NCBI RefSeq assembly: GCF_036010505.1
Contig: NZ_CP108569.1
Coordinates: forward strand, 3,235,001-3,299,000
Length of the DNA: 64,000 bases
Direction: 5' to 3'
Source: Streptomyces sp. NBC_01197
GTDB lineage: Bacteria > Actinomycetota > Actinomycetes > Streptomycetales > Streptomycetaceae
The position numbers and the translations under genes were made by a program. The notes beneath the pieces were generated by a model. The model saw only the letters and a list, made by a program, of their open reading frames with translations, was not told the DNA's origin and made no database searches. Positions 17,538 through 25,593 of this stretch are shown here, piece by piece. The first letter of the stretch is position 1; every line of letters begins with the position of its first letter.

Positions 17538-18386
17538 TCAGTCCTTCGTCAGGACCACTGATGTCTGCTTCACCGGCATTCCCGGAGCCTTCGCCTCGAC
17601 CAGGTAGGTGCCCGCGCCTGCCGTCTGCGGGCCCGGCTTCGTGCACTTCGGGGCCGTCGTCTTGCGGTCCCATTCCACCGTGTGCTTGATGGTGCTGTTG
17701 GCCGGGACCTGGAGGAGCAGGGAGCCGCCGTGCACCGGGCAGTCCTTGGACGACCAGACGGCATGGTCGTCGGTGGTCGACGTGATCGTGAGCACAGTGG
17801 CCTTCGGGCCGAAGTCGACCTTGCAGGCCGTCCCCGAGGTGTTCTTGGCGATCAGGTCGAACTTCAGCTTCTCACCGGGGGGATAGCTGTTCTTGGGGTT
17901 GTGCAGCGTCAACTGGACCGAGCCCGCAGTGCAGTTGGGGAGCGTGGAGCCCGCGGGGACCTGCCGGCCGTCGGCGGCTCCCGCGGCGTCCGCGCCCGAA
18001 CCACCGCTACCGCCCGTGCCGTTGGCTCCGGAACCACTGCCCGAGTCCGTACCGCCGGACCCGCTGTCCGCGCCGCCGGAACCGCCCGCACCGGAACCCG
18101 ATCCGGAACCCGCGTCCGAACCGGAGGACGAGCCCGATCCGCCCGAACTGCCCGACCCGCCGGTCCCGCCCGGGGCTTGACTGATCGCGGGGCCTGTTCC
18201 GGAAGGGCCCGGGGTGATGGAGGGGGCGGGATTGGCCCCCTTCGCGCCCGAACTGCCGTGCTTTCCGCCGCCGCCCGATGTCACCATCCACACGACGAGA
18301 AGGGCGAGCAGCGCAACCAGAGTCGCCGCTACTGCCCTCCGTCGCCAGTAGATGGAGGAGGGAAGCGGCCCGACCGGATTGCGCAT
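17538..18386 (-). CDS. Membrane-anchored protein with Gly/Ser linker
   Basis: The 282-residue protein has a short cytoplasmic N-terminus, one membrane helix (about residues 17-36), a long Gly/Ser/Ala/Asp linker (about 40-145) and a beta-rich extracellular domain beginning near NCTAGSVQLTLHNP. That domain holds four Cys residues and resembles an Ig-like or BsuPI-like fold. I choose ATG 18386, with GGGAT just upstream. Function unknown. The repetitive linker tracts (GSGSG, GSGGADSGSGG) will vary between strains. Confidence 0.65.
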   Translation of the reverse strand: MRNPVGPLPSSIYWRRRAVAATLVALLALLVVWMVTSGGGGKHGSSGAKGANPAPSITPGPSGTGPAISQAPGGTGGSGSSGGSGSSSGSDAGSGSGSGAGGSGGADSGSGGTDSGSGSGANGTGGSGGSGADAAGAADGRQVPAGSTLPNCTAGSVQLTLHNPKNSYPPGEKLKFDLIAKNTSGTACKVDFGPKATVLTITSTTDDHAVWSSKDCPVHGGSLLLQVPANSTIKHTVEWDRKTTAPKCTKPGPQTAGAGTYLVEAKAPGMPVKQTSVVLTKD

Positions 18387-18569
18387 AGATCCCACGGCGC
18401 AAACTGTACGAGAGATCAGACCCAACTCAGGCCCCACCCGCCGCCGTCCGTACAACTTTTACGGATCATCATTCCGCAGACCACGCCCGGTGCCCCCGTC
18501 ACGGGCCGCACAGGGCGGGCAAGATCGCTCGCGGTCACCGCTCCGGGATGATCCATACTGTCCGTCACC

Positions 18570-19178
18570 ATGGACAGTTCTTCCGAGCTCTACCGAAATA
18601 TCGTCGAATTCGCGCACTCCACGCCCTCCTGGGTGCAGCAGCTCATGGAGCTGTGGACCGAGGGCGGACTGCTGCTCTTCGCCGTGCTGTTCGTCCTCGT
18701 CTGGTGGCGGGCGCGTACGGCGTCCGCGCAGGCGATGGCGCTGGCGCTGATCGCTCCGCTGGGAACCGCCATCGCGTACGTCCTCAGCGAAGTGCTCAAG
18801 TCGGTGATCCACGAGGAGCGCCCGTGCCGGGCCGTGGCCGGGGCGTTGAAACCGCTGATCGACTGCCCGGCGCCCGGTGACTGGTCCTTCCCCAGCAATC
18901 ACTCGATCATCGCTGCCGCCGCTGCGGTCGGTCTCTCCGTCGCCATGGTGCGGCTGGTCTGGCTGACCGTGCCGGTCGCGGTGCTGATGGCCTTCTCACG
19001 GGTCTTCGTCGGTGTGCACTATCCGCATGACGTGATCGTCGGGCTGCTGCTCGGCGCGCTGATCGGGCTGCTCGTCATCGAGGGGCTGACCCGGCCCGTA
19101 CGGTCGCTGGTGGAGACGGTGCGGTCGAGCGACATCCGCGCGGCGGCATGGTTCGTGGGGCCGGGTGCCCCGAACTGA
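18570..19178 (+). CDS. PAP2 family phosphatase
   Basis: The 202-residue integral membrane protein has about five helices and the three PAP2 motifs: KSVIHEERPC (KX6RP), PSNHS (PSGH-like) and SRVFVGVHYPHD. Relatives dephosphorylate undecaprenyl pyrophosphate or other lipid phosphates at the outer membrane face. Asn replaces Gly in PSGH, as in many bacterial members. ATG 18570 lacks a ribosome-binding site; TACTGT lies 8 bases upstream. mutY starts 16 bases downstream and is probably cotranscribed. Confidence 0.85.
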   Translation: MDSSSELYRNIVEFAHSTPSWVQQLMELWTEGGLLLFAVLFVLVWWRARTASAQAMALALIAPLGTAIAYVLSEVLKSVIHEERPCRAVAGALKPLIDCPAPGDWSFPSNHSIIAAAAAVGLSVAMVRLVWLTVPVAVLMAFSRVFVGVHYPHDVIVGLLLGALIGLLVIEGLTRPVRSLVETVRSSDIRAAAWFVGPGAPN

Positions 19179-19194
19179 GAGGATCGGATGTGCC

Positions 19195-20214
19195 ATGACT
19201 GCAACCACTGAGACAGCGACCACAGCGACTACACCGACCACACAGACGACTCCGACTACACCGACGCCCCCGAGGCCTTCGACAACTTCGGGTTCCGCCC
19301 CGGCCGCTGCGTCCCCTGCCGGGCCGCCGGACGCCGGCGCCGCTGCCGGACTGCACTCCTCCGTCATCACCTGGTTCGGCGCGAACGCCCGCGATCTGCC
19401 CTGGCGCCGCCCCGAGGCGGGCGCCTGGGGGGTCATGGTCAGCGAGTTCATGCTCCAGCAGACCCCTGTCGTACGGGTGCTGCCGGTGTACGAACAGTGG
19501 CTGGACCGCTGGCCGCGCCCGGCCGATCTGGCGGCCGAGGCCCCCGGTGAGGCGGTCCGCGCCTGGGGCAGGCTCGGATATCCGCGCCGCGCCCTGCGCC
19601 TGCACGGGGCGGCCCAGGCCATCACGGAGCGGCACGGCGGCGAGGTGCCGTCCGAGCACGGGCAGCTGATCTCGCTGCCCGGGATCGGCGAGTACACCGC
19701 GGCGGCGGTCGCCTCCTTCGCGTACGGCCGGCGCCATGCGGTCCTGGACACCAATGTGCGGCGGGTCTTCGCCCGTGCGGTCAGCGGCGTCGAGTATCCG
19801 CCGAACGCCACCACGGCCGCCGAGCGCAAGCTCGCCCGCACCCTGCTCCCCGACGACGAGACCACCGCGGCCCGCTGGGCCGCGGCCTCCATGGAGCTGG
19901 GCGCGCTGGTCTGCACCGCCAAGAGCCCCGAGTGCGGGCGCTGCCCCATCGCCGGGCAGTGCGCCTGGCGGCTGGCCGGCAAACCGGCGCACGCGGGCGC
20001 GGCGCGGCGCGGCCAGACGTACGCCGGTACGGACCGCCAGGTGCGCGGAAAGCTGCTCGCGGTGCTGCGGGACACGTCGGCTCCCGTACCGCAGTCGCAG
20101 CTCGACGCGGTGTGGCACGATCCGGTACAGCGGGCCAGGGCGCTGGACGGGCTGGTCTCCGACGGGCTGGTCGAGCCGCTGGCGGGCGGGGTCTACCGGC
20201 TCCCGCTGACCTGA
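19195..20214 (+). CDS. mutY: A/G-specific adenine glycosylase MutY
   Basis: MutY removes adenine mispaired with 8-oxoguanine. The 339-residue protein starts with a Thr/Pro-rich tract of about 50 residues, followed by the HhH-GPD fold: FMLQQTPV with the catalytic Glu region, LPGIGEYTAAAV (hairpin) and VLDTNVRRV with the catalytic Asp. The 4Fe-4S loop is C-x6-C-x2-C-x5-C. I start at ATG 19195 after GGAT. The Thr-rich tract (ACN codon repeats) looks like expansion of a simple sequence. It lies with radA and disA in a DNA-integrity neighbourhood. Confidence 0.92.
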   Translation: MTATTETATTATTPTTQTTPTTPTPPRPSTTSGSAPAAASPAGPPDAGAAAGLHSSVITWFGANARDLPWRRPEAGAWGVMVSEFMLQQTPVVRVLPVYEQWLDRWPRPADLAAEAPGEAVRAWGRLGYPRRALRLHGAAQAITERHGGEVPSEHGQLISLPGIGEYTAAAVASFAYGRRHAVLDTNVRRVFARAVSGVEYPPNATTAAERKLARTLLPDDETTAARWAAASMELGALVCTAKSPECGRCPIAGQCAWRLAGKPAHAGAARRGQTYAGTDRQVRGKLLAVLRDTSAPVPQSQLDAVWHDPVQRARALDGLVSDGLVEPLAGGVYRLPLT

Positions 20215-20389
20215 TCCGACTGTCCGGATCCGCCTGTTTCCGTTTTAAACCTCATTGCCGTTACACAATCGATGGGCAGCCGTGCGTCTGCCGACGGCTG
20301 GTACGCACAGCTCCGTGACAACGCCTCCGTAGCTTCGTGGACAGACCACAGAGAAGTTTGAACACGGGGAACGACGGAGGCGGTTGGGT
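20215..20389 (+). promoter_or_regulatory. sigE upstream region
   Basis: The 175 bases before sigE include a locally AT-richer stretch (20238-20265). In S. coelicolor this operon is switched on by phosphorylated CseB at a single sigE promoter. I could not define the promoter elements or a CseB site with confidence. Confidence 0.4.
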
Positions 20390-20941
20390 ATGGCGCACGG
20401 TGAGGTGCTCGAATTCGAGGAGTACGTACGCACCAGGCAGGACGCCCTGCTGCGGAGCGCCCGCCGGCTGGTGCCCGACCCCGTCGACGCCCAGGACCTG
20501 CTGCAGACCGCCCTGGCACGCACCTACCGCCGCTGGGAGGGCATCGCCGACAAGTCGCTGGCCGACGCCTACCTCCGCCGCGTCATGATCAACACTCGTA
20601 CGGAGTGGTGGCGCGCCCGCCGGCTGGAGGAGGTCCCCACCGAGCAGCTGCCCGACGCGAGCGTCGAGGACGGCACGGAGCAGCACGCCGACCGGGCGCT
20701 GCTGATGGACATCCTGAAGGTGCTCGCTCCCAAGCAGCGCAGTGTGGTCGTCCTGCGACACTGGGAGCAGATGAGCACCGAGGAGACGGCTGCCGCACTC
20801 GGCATGTCGGCCGGTACGGTGAAGAGCACACTGCACAGGGCCCTTGCGCGGCTCCGGCAGGAGCTGGAGAGCCGCGACATCGACGCGCGTGCGCTGATCC
20901 GTGGGGAACAAGAGATGGGGCGGGAGCGGTGCGCGGCCTGA
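20390..20941 (+). CDS. sigE: ECF sigma factor SigE
   Basis: This ECF sigma factor directs the Streptomyces cell-envelope stress response. The 183-residue protein has region 2 (EYVRTRQDALLRSARRLV, then DAQDLLQTALARTYRRW) and region 4 (PKQRSVVVLRHWEQMS, then TEETAAALGMSAGTVKSTL). ATG 20390 follows GGAGG by 9 bases; a TTG two codons earlier is rejected. The gene order sigE-lipoprotein-OmpR regulator-histidine kinase matches sigE-cseABC, in which CseBC rather than an anti-sigma factor controls sigE transcription. Confidence 0.92.
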   Translation: MAHGEVLEFEEYVRTRQDALLRSARRLVPDPVDAQDLLQTALARTYRRWEGIADKSLADAYLRRVMINTRTEWWRARRLEEVPTEQLPDASVEDGTEQHADRALLMDILKVLAPKQRSVVVLRHWEQMSTEETAAALGMSAGTVKSTLHRALARLRQELESRDIDARALIRGEQEMGRERCAA

Positions 20942-21681
20942 CAGAGGACCCGGAGGACGGTCCGTGCGGCCCCGGGGACGGTGACCGCCCGGGCCCGGTG
21001 GCCGGGCCGAGTGCGGACAGAACCAGAAGGGGCACTCTGGCGGCGGGCATCACGGCGGTGGCCGGGCTCGCCGTCGTCGGCCTGTTCGTGGCGGGCTGCG
21101 ACTCGGGCGGTACGGGGACACGCGACGAGGGGGCGGCCCATTCGGTCCCCGCGGTCGAGCCCACGAAGGATCCGGGATCGGCGGCCGCCACCAAGCCGGG
21201 CGAGCGGGTGAACCCGGTGGCGCTCCTGAAGCAGGACCCGAAGGTCAGCTCGGCGGTCAAGCGCGACCTGAAGCCGTGCTCGGGCAGCGACTACCCAGTG
21301 GACGTCTCGTACGCGCGGCTGACCAACGGTGACGTCGCCGATGTCGTGGTGAACGTGATGACGTGCCGCAGCGCGGTGGGGGTCGCCACGTACGTCTACC
21401 GCGCGAAGGGCGGCTCGTACAAGAACGTCTTCACTTCGGAGGCCGCGCCCGTCTACTCCGAGATCGACCGGGGCGATCTCGTCGTGACGAAGCAGCAGTA
21501 CGCGAAGGGCGACTCGATGTCGTACGCGTCGAGCGAGGACGTCATCACTTACCACTGGACGAACAACAAGTTCGCGCAGACCGACGCCGTGCACACCGAC
21601 TTCAGCCGGGCGGTCGGGGACGGGGACACTGACGGGGACACCGGCGGGGACCCCGCCACCAGCAGCCCCACCGGCAACTGA
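20929..21681 (+). CDS. cseA: Envelope-stress lipoprotein CseA
   Basis: The 250-residue predicted lipoprotein starts at GTG 20929, overlapping the end of sigE by 13 bases. A hydrophobic signal (about residues 36-55) ends in the lipobox VAGC, with the lipidated Cys at 57. TRRGTLA ahead of it resembles a twin-arginine motif. The mature domain is small and Cys-containing (KPCSGSDYP, VMTCRSAVG) and ends in a Gly/Asp tail. In S. coelicolor CseA dampens sigE induction at the membrane. The assignment rests mainly on operon position and the lipobox. Confidence 0.85.
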   Translation: MRGLTEDPEDGPCGPGDGDRPGPVAGPSADRTRRGTLAAGITAVAGLAVVGLFVAGCDSGGTGTRDEGAAHSVPAVEPTKDPGSAAATKPGERVNPVALLKQDPKVSSAVKRDLKPCSGSDYPVDVSYARLTNGDVADVVVNVMTCRSAVGVATYVYRAKGGSYKNVFTSEAAPVYSEIDRGDLVVTKQQYAKGDSMSYASSEDVITYHWTNNKFAQTDAVHTDFSRAVGDGDTDGDTGGDPATSSPTGN

Positions 21682-21693
21682 GAAAGCAGCGGG

Positions 21694-22392
21694 ATGGCCG
21701 AGACCCATGTCCTCTTCGTCGAGGACGACGACGTGATCCGCGAGGCGACACAGCTCGCGCTGGAACGGGACGGTTTCCGTGTCACCGCGATGCCGGACGG
21801 GCTCTCCGGGCTCGACGCGTTCCGGACCAACCAGCCCGACATCGCCCTGCTCGACGTCATGCTGCCGGGGCTTGACGGGGTCTCCCTGTGCCGCCGGATC
21901 CGTGACCAGTCGACCGTCCCGGTGATCATGCTGTCGGCCCGCGCCGACTCGATCGATGTGGTACTGGGGCTGGAGGCCGGAGCCGACGACTACGTGACGA
22001 AGCCGTTCGACGGTGCGGTCCTGGTGGCCCGTATCCGGGCCGTTCTCCGCAGGTTCGGACATGCGAGCGGCGCCGGTACGGACAGTGGCGACGAGCCGGA
22101 CGAGCGCGGTGTGCTGGCCTTCGGTGACATCGAGGTCGACACGGAGGGCATGGAGGTGCGCAAGGGCGGCACCCATGTGGCGCTGACCCCGACCGAGATG
22201 CGGCTGCTGCTGGAGTTCTCGTCGGCGCCGGGCACGGTGCTCTCCCGCGACACTCTGCTCGAGCGGGTCTGGGACTACGGCTGGGGCGGTGACACCCGGG
22301 TCGTGGACGTCCATGTGCAGCGGCTGCGGACAAAGATCGGACAGGACAGGATCGAAACGGTCCGCGGTTTCGGATACAAGCTGAAGGCATGA
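21694..22392 (+). CDS. cseB: Response regulator CseB
   Basis: A 232-residue OmpR/PhoB-type response regulator. The acidic pocket is EDDD (10-13), the phosphoacceptor Asp54 lies in ALLDVMLPG, and the C-terminal winged helix covers about 140-230 (LTPTEMRLLLEF, RVVDVHVQRLRTKIG). It activates sigE when phosphorylated by CseC. Its TGA overlaps an ATG (22389-22392), the usual coupling to the kinase gene, but here that ATG opens a duplicated short frame rather than the kinase itself. Confidence 0.93.
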   Translation: MAETHVLFVEDDDVIREATQLALERDGFRVTAMPDGLSGLDAFRTNQPDIALLDVMLPGLDGVSLCRRIRDQSTVPVIMLSARADSIDVVLGLEAGADDYVTKPFDGAVLVARIRAVLRRFGHASGAGTDSGDEPDERGVLAFGDIEVDTEGMEVRKGGTHVALTPTEMRLLLEFSSAPGTVLSRDTLLERVWDYGWGGDTRVVDVHVQRLRTKIGQDRIETVRGFGYKLKA

Positions 22393-22540
22393 AGCACCTC
22401 GCCCTGCGCACCGGCGTCCGGTGGCTGCGTCTCCCGGGGGCCGACCCCCGGACCCCCGGCCGGAAAAGCCCCGTGGCCGGCCAGCGTCGAACAGGAACGC
22501 CGACATGAAGCACCTCGCCCTGCGCACCGGCGTCCGGTGG
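22388..22540 (+). repeat. 37-bp direct repeat duplicating the cseC start
   Basis: A 37-base segment at 22388-22424 recurs exactly at 22504-22540, 116 bases later. Each copy starts one base before an ATG and codes the same first 12 residues, MKHLALRTGVRW. The 79 bases between them are GC-rich, with CCCGGGGGCCGACCCCCGG-like hairpin text. Only the second copy leads into the kinase. Confidence 0.9.
22389..22508 (+). CDS. 39-codon upstream frame created by duplication
   Basis: The first copy of the cseC start opens a frame of 39 residues, beginning with the 12 N-terminal residues of CseC and ending at TGA 22506-22508. Its ATG overlaps the cseB stop, and its own stop overlaps the real cseC ATG, both as ATGA. 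The frame can thus relay translational coupling from cseB to cseC. The C-terminal half is Pro/Arg/Gly-rich and has no recognisable domain. Whether the peptide is stable is unknown. Confidence 0.45.
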   Translation: MKHLALRTGVRWLRLPGADPRTPGRKSPVAGQRRTGTPT

Positions 22541-23818
22541 AAGATCAGCATCGCCATCGCCGGGGTCGGCGCGCTCATCGCTGTCGCGCTCAGCCTCGTC
22601 GTCCACAACGCGGCCCGTGTCTCCATGCTCGACAACGCACGGGACACCCAGGTCGTCCGGCTGCAGTTCGCCCTGCGGCTCGTCGAGTCCAAGAAGCAAC
22701 AGCAGCAGCAGCCGCAGCTCGGTTCCAAGGTCAACGACCCCAGCCTGCCCAGGGAGCTGCGCCGCCGGGCGGCCGAGAACCGGATCTCCACCCTGGTCGT
22801 CGAGCACGCCAACGGGATCCCCGACGTCTGGGCGGCCGCCCCGCTCTCCGACGGCGACGTGCTCTCGCTGCACAGCCGTTACAGCAGCAGCGCCTCCGTA
22901 CTGCAGGACCTCGACCGGGCGCTGATCATCGGCTCGGTCTCGGTGGTGCTCGGAGGCAGCGCGCTGGGCGTACTGATCGGCGGCCAGCTCTCGCGGCGGC
23001 TGCGCAAGGCGGCAGCGGCCGCGACCAAGGTGGCGCAGGGCGGCACGGACGTCCGGGTGCGGGCCGCCATCGGCGGTTTCGTACGGGACGAGACGGACGA
23101 GCTGGCCCGCGCCGTGGACGCGATGACCGACACCCTGCAGGAGCGGGTGGAGGCCGAGCGCCGGGTCACCGCCGATATCGCGCACGAGCTGCGTACGCCG
23201 GTGACCGGGCTGCTGACGGCCGCGGAGCTGCTGCCGCCCGGTCGGCCGACCGAGCTGGTACGCAACCGGGCGCAGGCGCTGCGGACCCTGGTCGAGGACG
23301 TACTGGAGGTGGCCAGGCTGGACAGCGCGTCCGAGCGGGCCGAACTCCAGGAGATCGCGCTGGGCGAGTTCGTCAGCCGCCGGGTGCTGATCATGGCGCC
23401 GGAGGCGCAGGTCCGGGTGGTGCACGAATCGTGGGTCAACACCGATCCCCGGCGTCTGGAACGGATCCTCGGCAATCTCCTCGGCAACGCGGCCAAGCAC
23501 GGCGGGACGCCCGTGGAGGTCACGGTCGAGGGCCGGGTGGTGCGGGTGCGCGACCACGGGCCCGGGTTCCCCGACACGCTGCTGCGGGAGGGGCCGAGCC
23601 GCTTCCGTACGGGCAGCAGCGACCGGGCGGGCGTCGGCCACGGTCTGGGGCTGACGATCGCGGCCGGGCAGGCCAAGGTGCTCGGGGCGCGGCTGACGTT
23701 CCGCAACGCCGCACCCGAGGGGGCGAAGGAGACGGGCGGCGCCATCGCGGTGCTCTGGCTCCCGGAACACGCGCCGACCGTCACCGGCAGCTTCCGCGCC
23801 CTGACCCGGCCCTCGTAA
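22505..23818 (+). CDS. cseC: Sensor histidine kinase CseC
   Basis: A 437-residue membrane sensor kinase: helix 1 (about 15-36), an extracellular segment with a KKQQQQQPQ tract, helix 2 (about 140-162), a HAMP region, the H-box ADIAHELRTPVTGL, and ATPase boxes N (NLLGNAAKHGG), G1 (DHGPGFP) and G2 (GVGHGLGL). It senses envelope damage and phosphorylates CseB. The start at 22505 is the second of two identical start regions; the protein has the full N-terminal helix from here. Confidence 0.92.
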   Translation: MKHLALRTGVRWKISIAIAGVGALIAVALSLVVHNAARVSMLDNARDTQVVRLQFALRLVESKKQQQQQPQLGSKVNDPSLPRELRRRAAENRISTLVVEHANGIPDVWAAAPLSDGDVLSLHSRYSSSASVLQDLDRALIIGSVSVVLGGSALGVLIGGQLSRRLRKAAAAATKVAQGGTDVRVRAAIGGFVRDETDELARAVDAMTDTLQERVEAERRVTADIAHELRTPVTGLLTAAELLPPGRPTELVRNRAQALRTLVEDVLEVARLDSASERAELQEIALGEFVSRRVLIMAPEAQVRVVHESWVNTDPRRLERILGNLLGNAAKHGGTPVEVTVEGRVVRVRDHGPGFPDTLLREGPSRFRTGSSDRAGVGHGLGLTIAAGQAKVLGARLTFRNAAPEGAKETGGAIAVLWLPEHAPTVTGSFRALTRPS

Positions 23819-23863
23819 CCCCGTAACGGCGGCTGCGGCCGGTAGACACAGGTGTACGTCGTG

Positions 23864-23892
23864 GGCCCCGGACGCATCGCGCATCCGGGGCC
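23864..23892. terminator. Bidirectional terminator, cseC/MFS
   Basis: GGCCCCGGA (23864-23872) and TCCGGGGCC (23884-23892) form a 9-bp stem between the convergent cseC and MFS genes. The 11-base loop can close further through CGC/GCG. Confidence 0.65.
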
Positions 23893-23912
23893 ACTCGTAC
23901 GCCGGGCCGGTC

Positions 23913-25463
23913 CTACGGCTCCTGCACCGGAGCGGGCTCGGCCGGACCGCCGCGCAGGGCCACTTCCTTGACGAAGACGGCGGCCACGACGACCGCGAGT
24001 CCGGCGACGGCGCCCAGCAGGAATCCGCCGTGAGTACCCGCTGCGACCGCGTACTGGTACGCGTCCCGGGCCTTCTCCGGCAGCTTCGCCAGGCTCGCCG
24101 CGTCCAGCTGCGCCGAGGGGAGCGAGGCGCCCTTGCCCATCCGCGCGGTCATCTCGTCCTGCACCTTGCTGGTGAAGAGCGCGCCCATGATCGAGACGCC
24201 GAAGGAGGAGCCGAGCGTACGGAAGAGGGTGGTCGAGGACGAGGCGACGCCCATGTCCTTCATCTCCACGCTGTTCTGCGCGACCAGCATGGTGATCTGC
24301 ATCAGGAAGCCCATACCGGCGCCGACCACGGCCATGTAGACACCGGTCGTCAGCCGGGTGGTGTGGACGTCCATCGTGGACAGCAGGTACAGCCCGACAA
24401 CCATCAGGGCGCCGCCCGCGATCGGGAAGACCTTGTACTTGCCGGTGTTGGTGGTGACCCGGCCGGCGATGAGCGAGACGGCCATCATCGCCAGCAGCAT
24501 GGGCATCAGCAGCAGACCGGAGTTGGTCGCGGACGCGCCCTGAACCGACTGCTGGAACAGCGGCAGGAAGAGCATCGCGCCGAACATCACGAAACCGGTC
24601 AGGAAGCCGATGACCGACATCAGCGTGAAGTTGCGGCTGCGGAAGATGTGCAGCGGCACGATCGGTTCGGCGGCCTTGGTCTCCCAGAACACGAAGCCGA
24701 TCAGCGCGGCGACGCCGATGAAGATGAGCTCCATGACGATGGCCGAGCCCCAGGCGTACTGCGTACCGCCCCAGGTGGTGACCAGCACGATCGAGACGAT
24801 GCCGATGGTGAGCAGCGCCGTACCGAGATAGTCGATCCGCCCCCGGGACCGCTTCTTGGGCAGGTGCAGCACGGTCGTGACCATGGCGAGCGCGACCGCG
24901 CCCAGCGGCAGGTTGATGTAGAAGGTCCAGCGCCAGCCGAGGTGGTCGGTGATCGCGCCGCCGACGAGCGGCCCGCCGATCATCGCGACCGCCATGACGC
25001 CGGCCATCATGCCCTGGTACTTGCCGCGCTCACGCGGCGGAATCAGATCGCCGATGATCGCCATGACGCCGACCATCAGGCCGCCGGCGCCGAGGCCCTG
25101 GATCGCCCGGAAACCGATGAGCTGGCTCATGTCCTGCGCCATACCGCTCAGCGCGGAGCCGACCAGGAAGATCACGATGGAGGCGAGGAAGGCGCCCTTG
25201 CGCCCGTACATGTCACCGACCTTGCCCCAGATGGGCGTGGAAGCCGCCGTCGCCAGCGTGTACGCGGTCACCACCCAGGACAGGTGTGCCAGTCCGCCCA
25301 GCTCGCCGACGATGGTCGGCATAGCGGTGTTCACGATCATGTTGTCGAGCATCGCGAGCAGCATCGCGATCATCAGCGCGAACAGCACCACCCGGACGCT
25401 GCGCGGCTGGGGCCCGGTTCTGCCCTCCGCTTCCGATCTCGCCAGTTCTGCGGTTTCCGACAC
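23913..25463 (-). CDS. MFS drug efflux transporter (DHA2, 14 TM)
   Basis: This proton-driven multidrug exporter of the EmrB/QacA type has 516 residues and about 14 hydrophobic helices. The DHA2 motif A region reads GKVGDMYGRKGAF and motif C lies around GPLVGGAITDHLGW. GTG 25463 is chosen because GTGGGG and GGGGAG lie just upstream; extra upstream codons are possible. The TetR gene diverges from it across a split inverted repeat, so it is almost certainly the repressed target of that regulator. Confidence 0.9.
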   Translation of the reverse strand: MSETAELARSEAEGRTGPQPRSVRVVLFALMIAMLLAMLDNMIVNTAMPTIVGELGGLAHLSWVVTAYTLATAASTPIWGKVGDMYGRKGAFLASIVIFLVGSALSGMAQDMSQLIGFRAIQGLGAGGLMVGVMAIIGDLIPPRERGKYQGMMAGVMAVAMIGGPLVGGAITDHLGWRWTFYINLPLGAVALAMVTTVLHLPKKRSRGRIDYLGTALLTIGIVSIVLVTTWGGTQYAWGSAIVMELIFIGVAALIGFVFWETKAAEPIVPLHIFRSRNFTLMSVIGFLTGFVMFGAMLFLPLFQQSVQGASATNSGLLLMPMLLAMMAVSLIAGRVTTNTGKYKVFPIAGGALMVVGLYLLSTMDVHTTRLTTGVYMAVVGAGMGFLMQITMLVAQNSVEMKDMGVASSSTTLFRTLGSSFGVSIMGALFTSKVQDEMTARMGKGASLPSAQLDAASLAKLPEKARDAYQYAVAAGTHGGFLLGAVAGLAVVVAAVFVKEVALRGGPAEPAPVQEP

Positions 25464-25504
25464 GTACCCCACCACTCCCCTGAACCTGCCGGGCACGGTC
25501 TGAA

Positions 25505-25577
25505 ACTTACTTGCCGCCCGGCTAGTTTGATTACACCGGGAGAAGGTAGCCTTGTACTAGCCGGGCGTCAAGTAAGT
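25505..25577. promoter_or_regulatory. Split 21-bp inverted repeat and MFS promoter
   Basis: Arms 25505-25525 and 25557-25577 are complementary over 21 bases with one mismatch, 31 bases apart. On the minus strand, -35 TTGACG (25566-25571) and -10 TACCTT (25543-25548) with a 17-base spacer form a near-ideal promoter for the MFS gene. One arm covers the -35 box and the other lies just after the expected start point. The adjacent TetR protein is the likely ligand at both arms. Confidence 0.75.
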
Positions 25578-25593
25578 ATCGCGGGAGAGCACC

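Noticed and set aside
17960..18180. Gly/Ser repeat as a mobile or CRISPR repeat
   Set aside because: It is codon-level low complexity (GGT/TCC/GCG runs) coding a flexible linker inside one gene.
20941..21000. Terminator between sigE and cseA
   Set aside because: Most sigE transcripts are thought to end after sigE in S. coelicolor, but here cseA overlaps sigE and I could not find a convincing stem with a tail.
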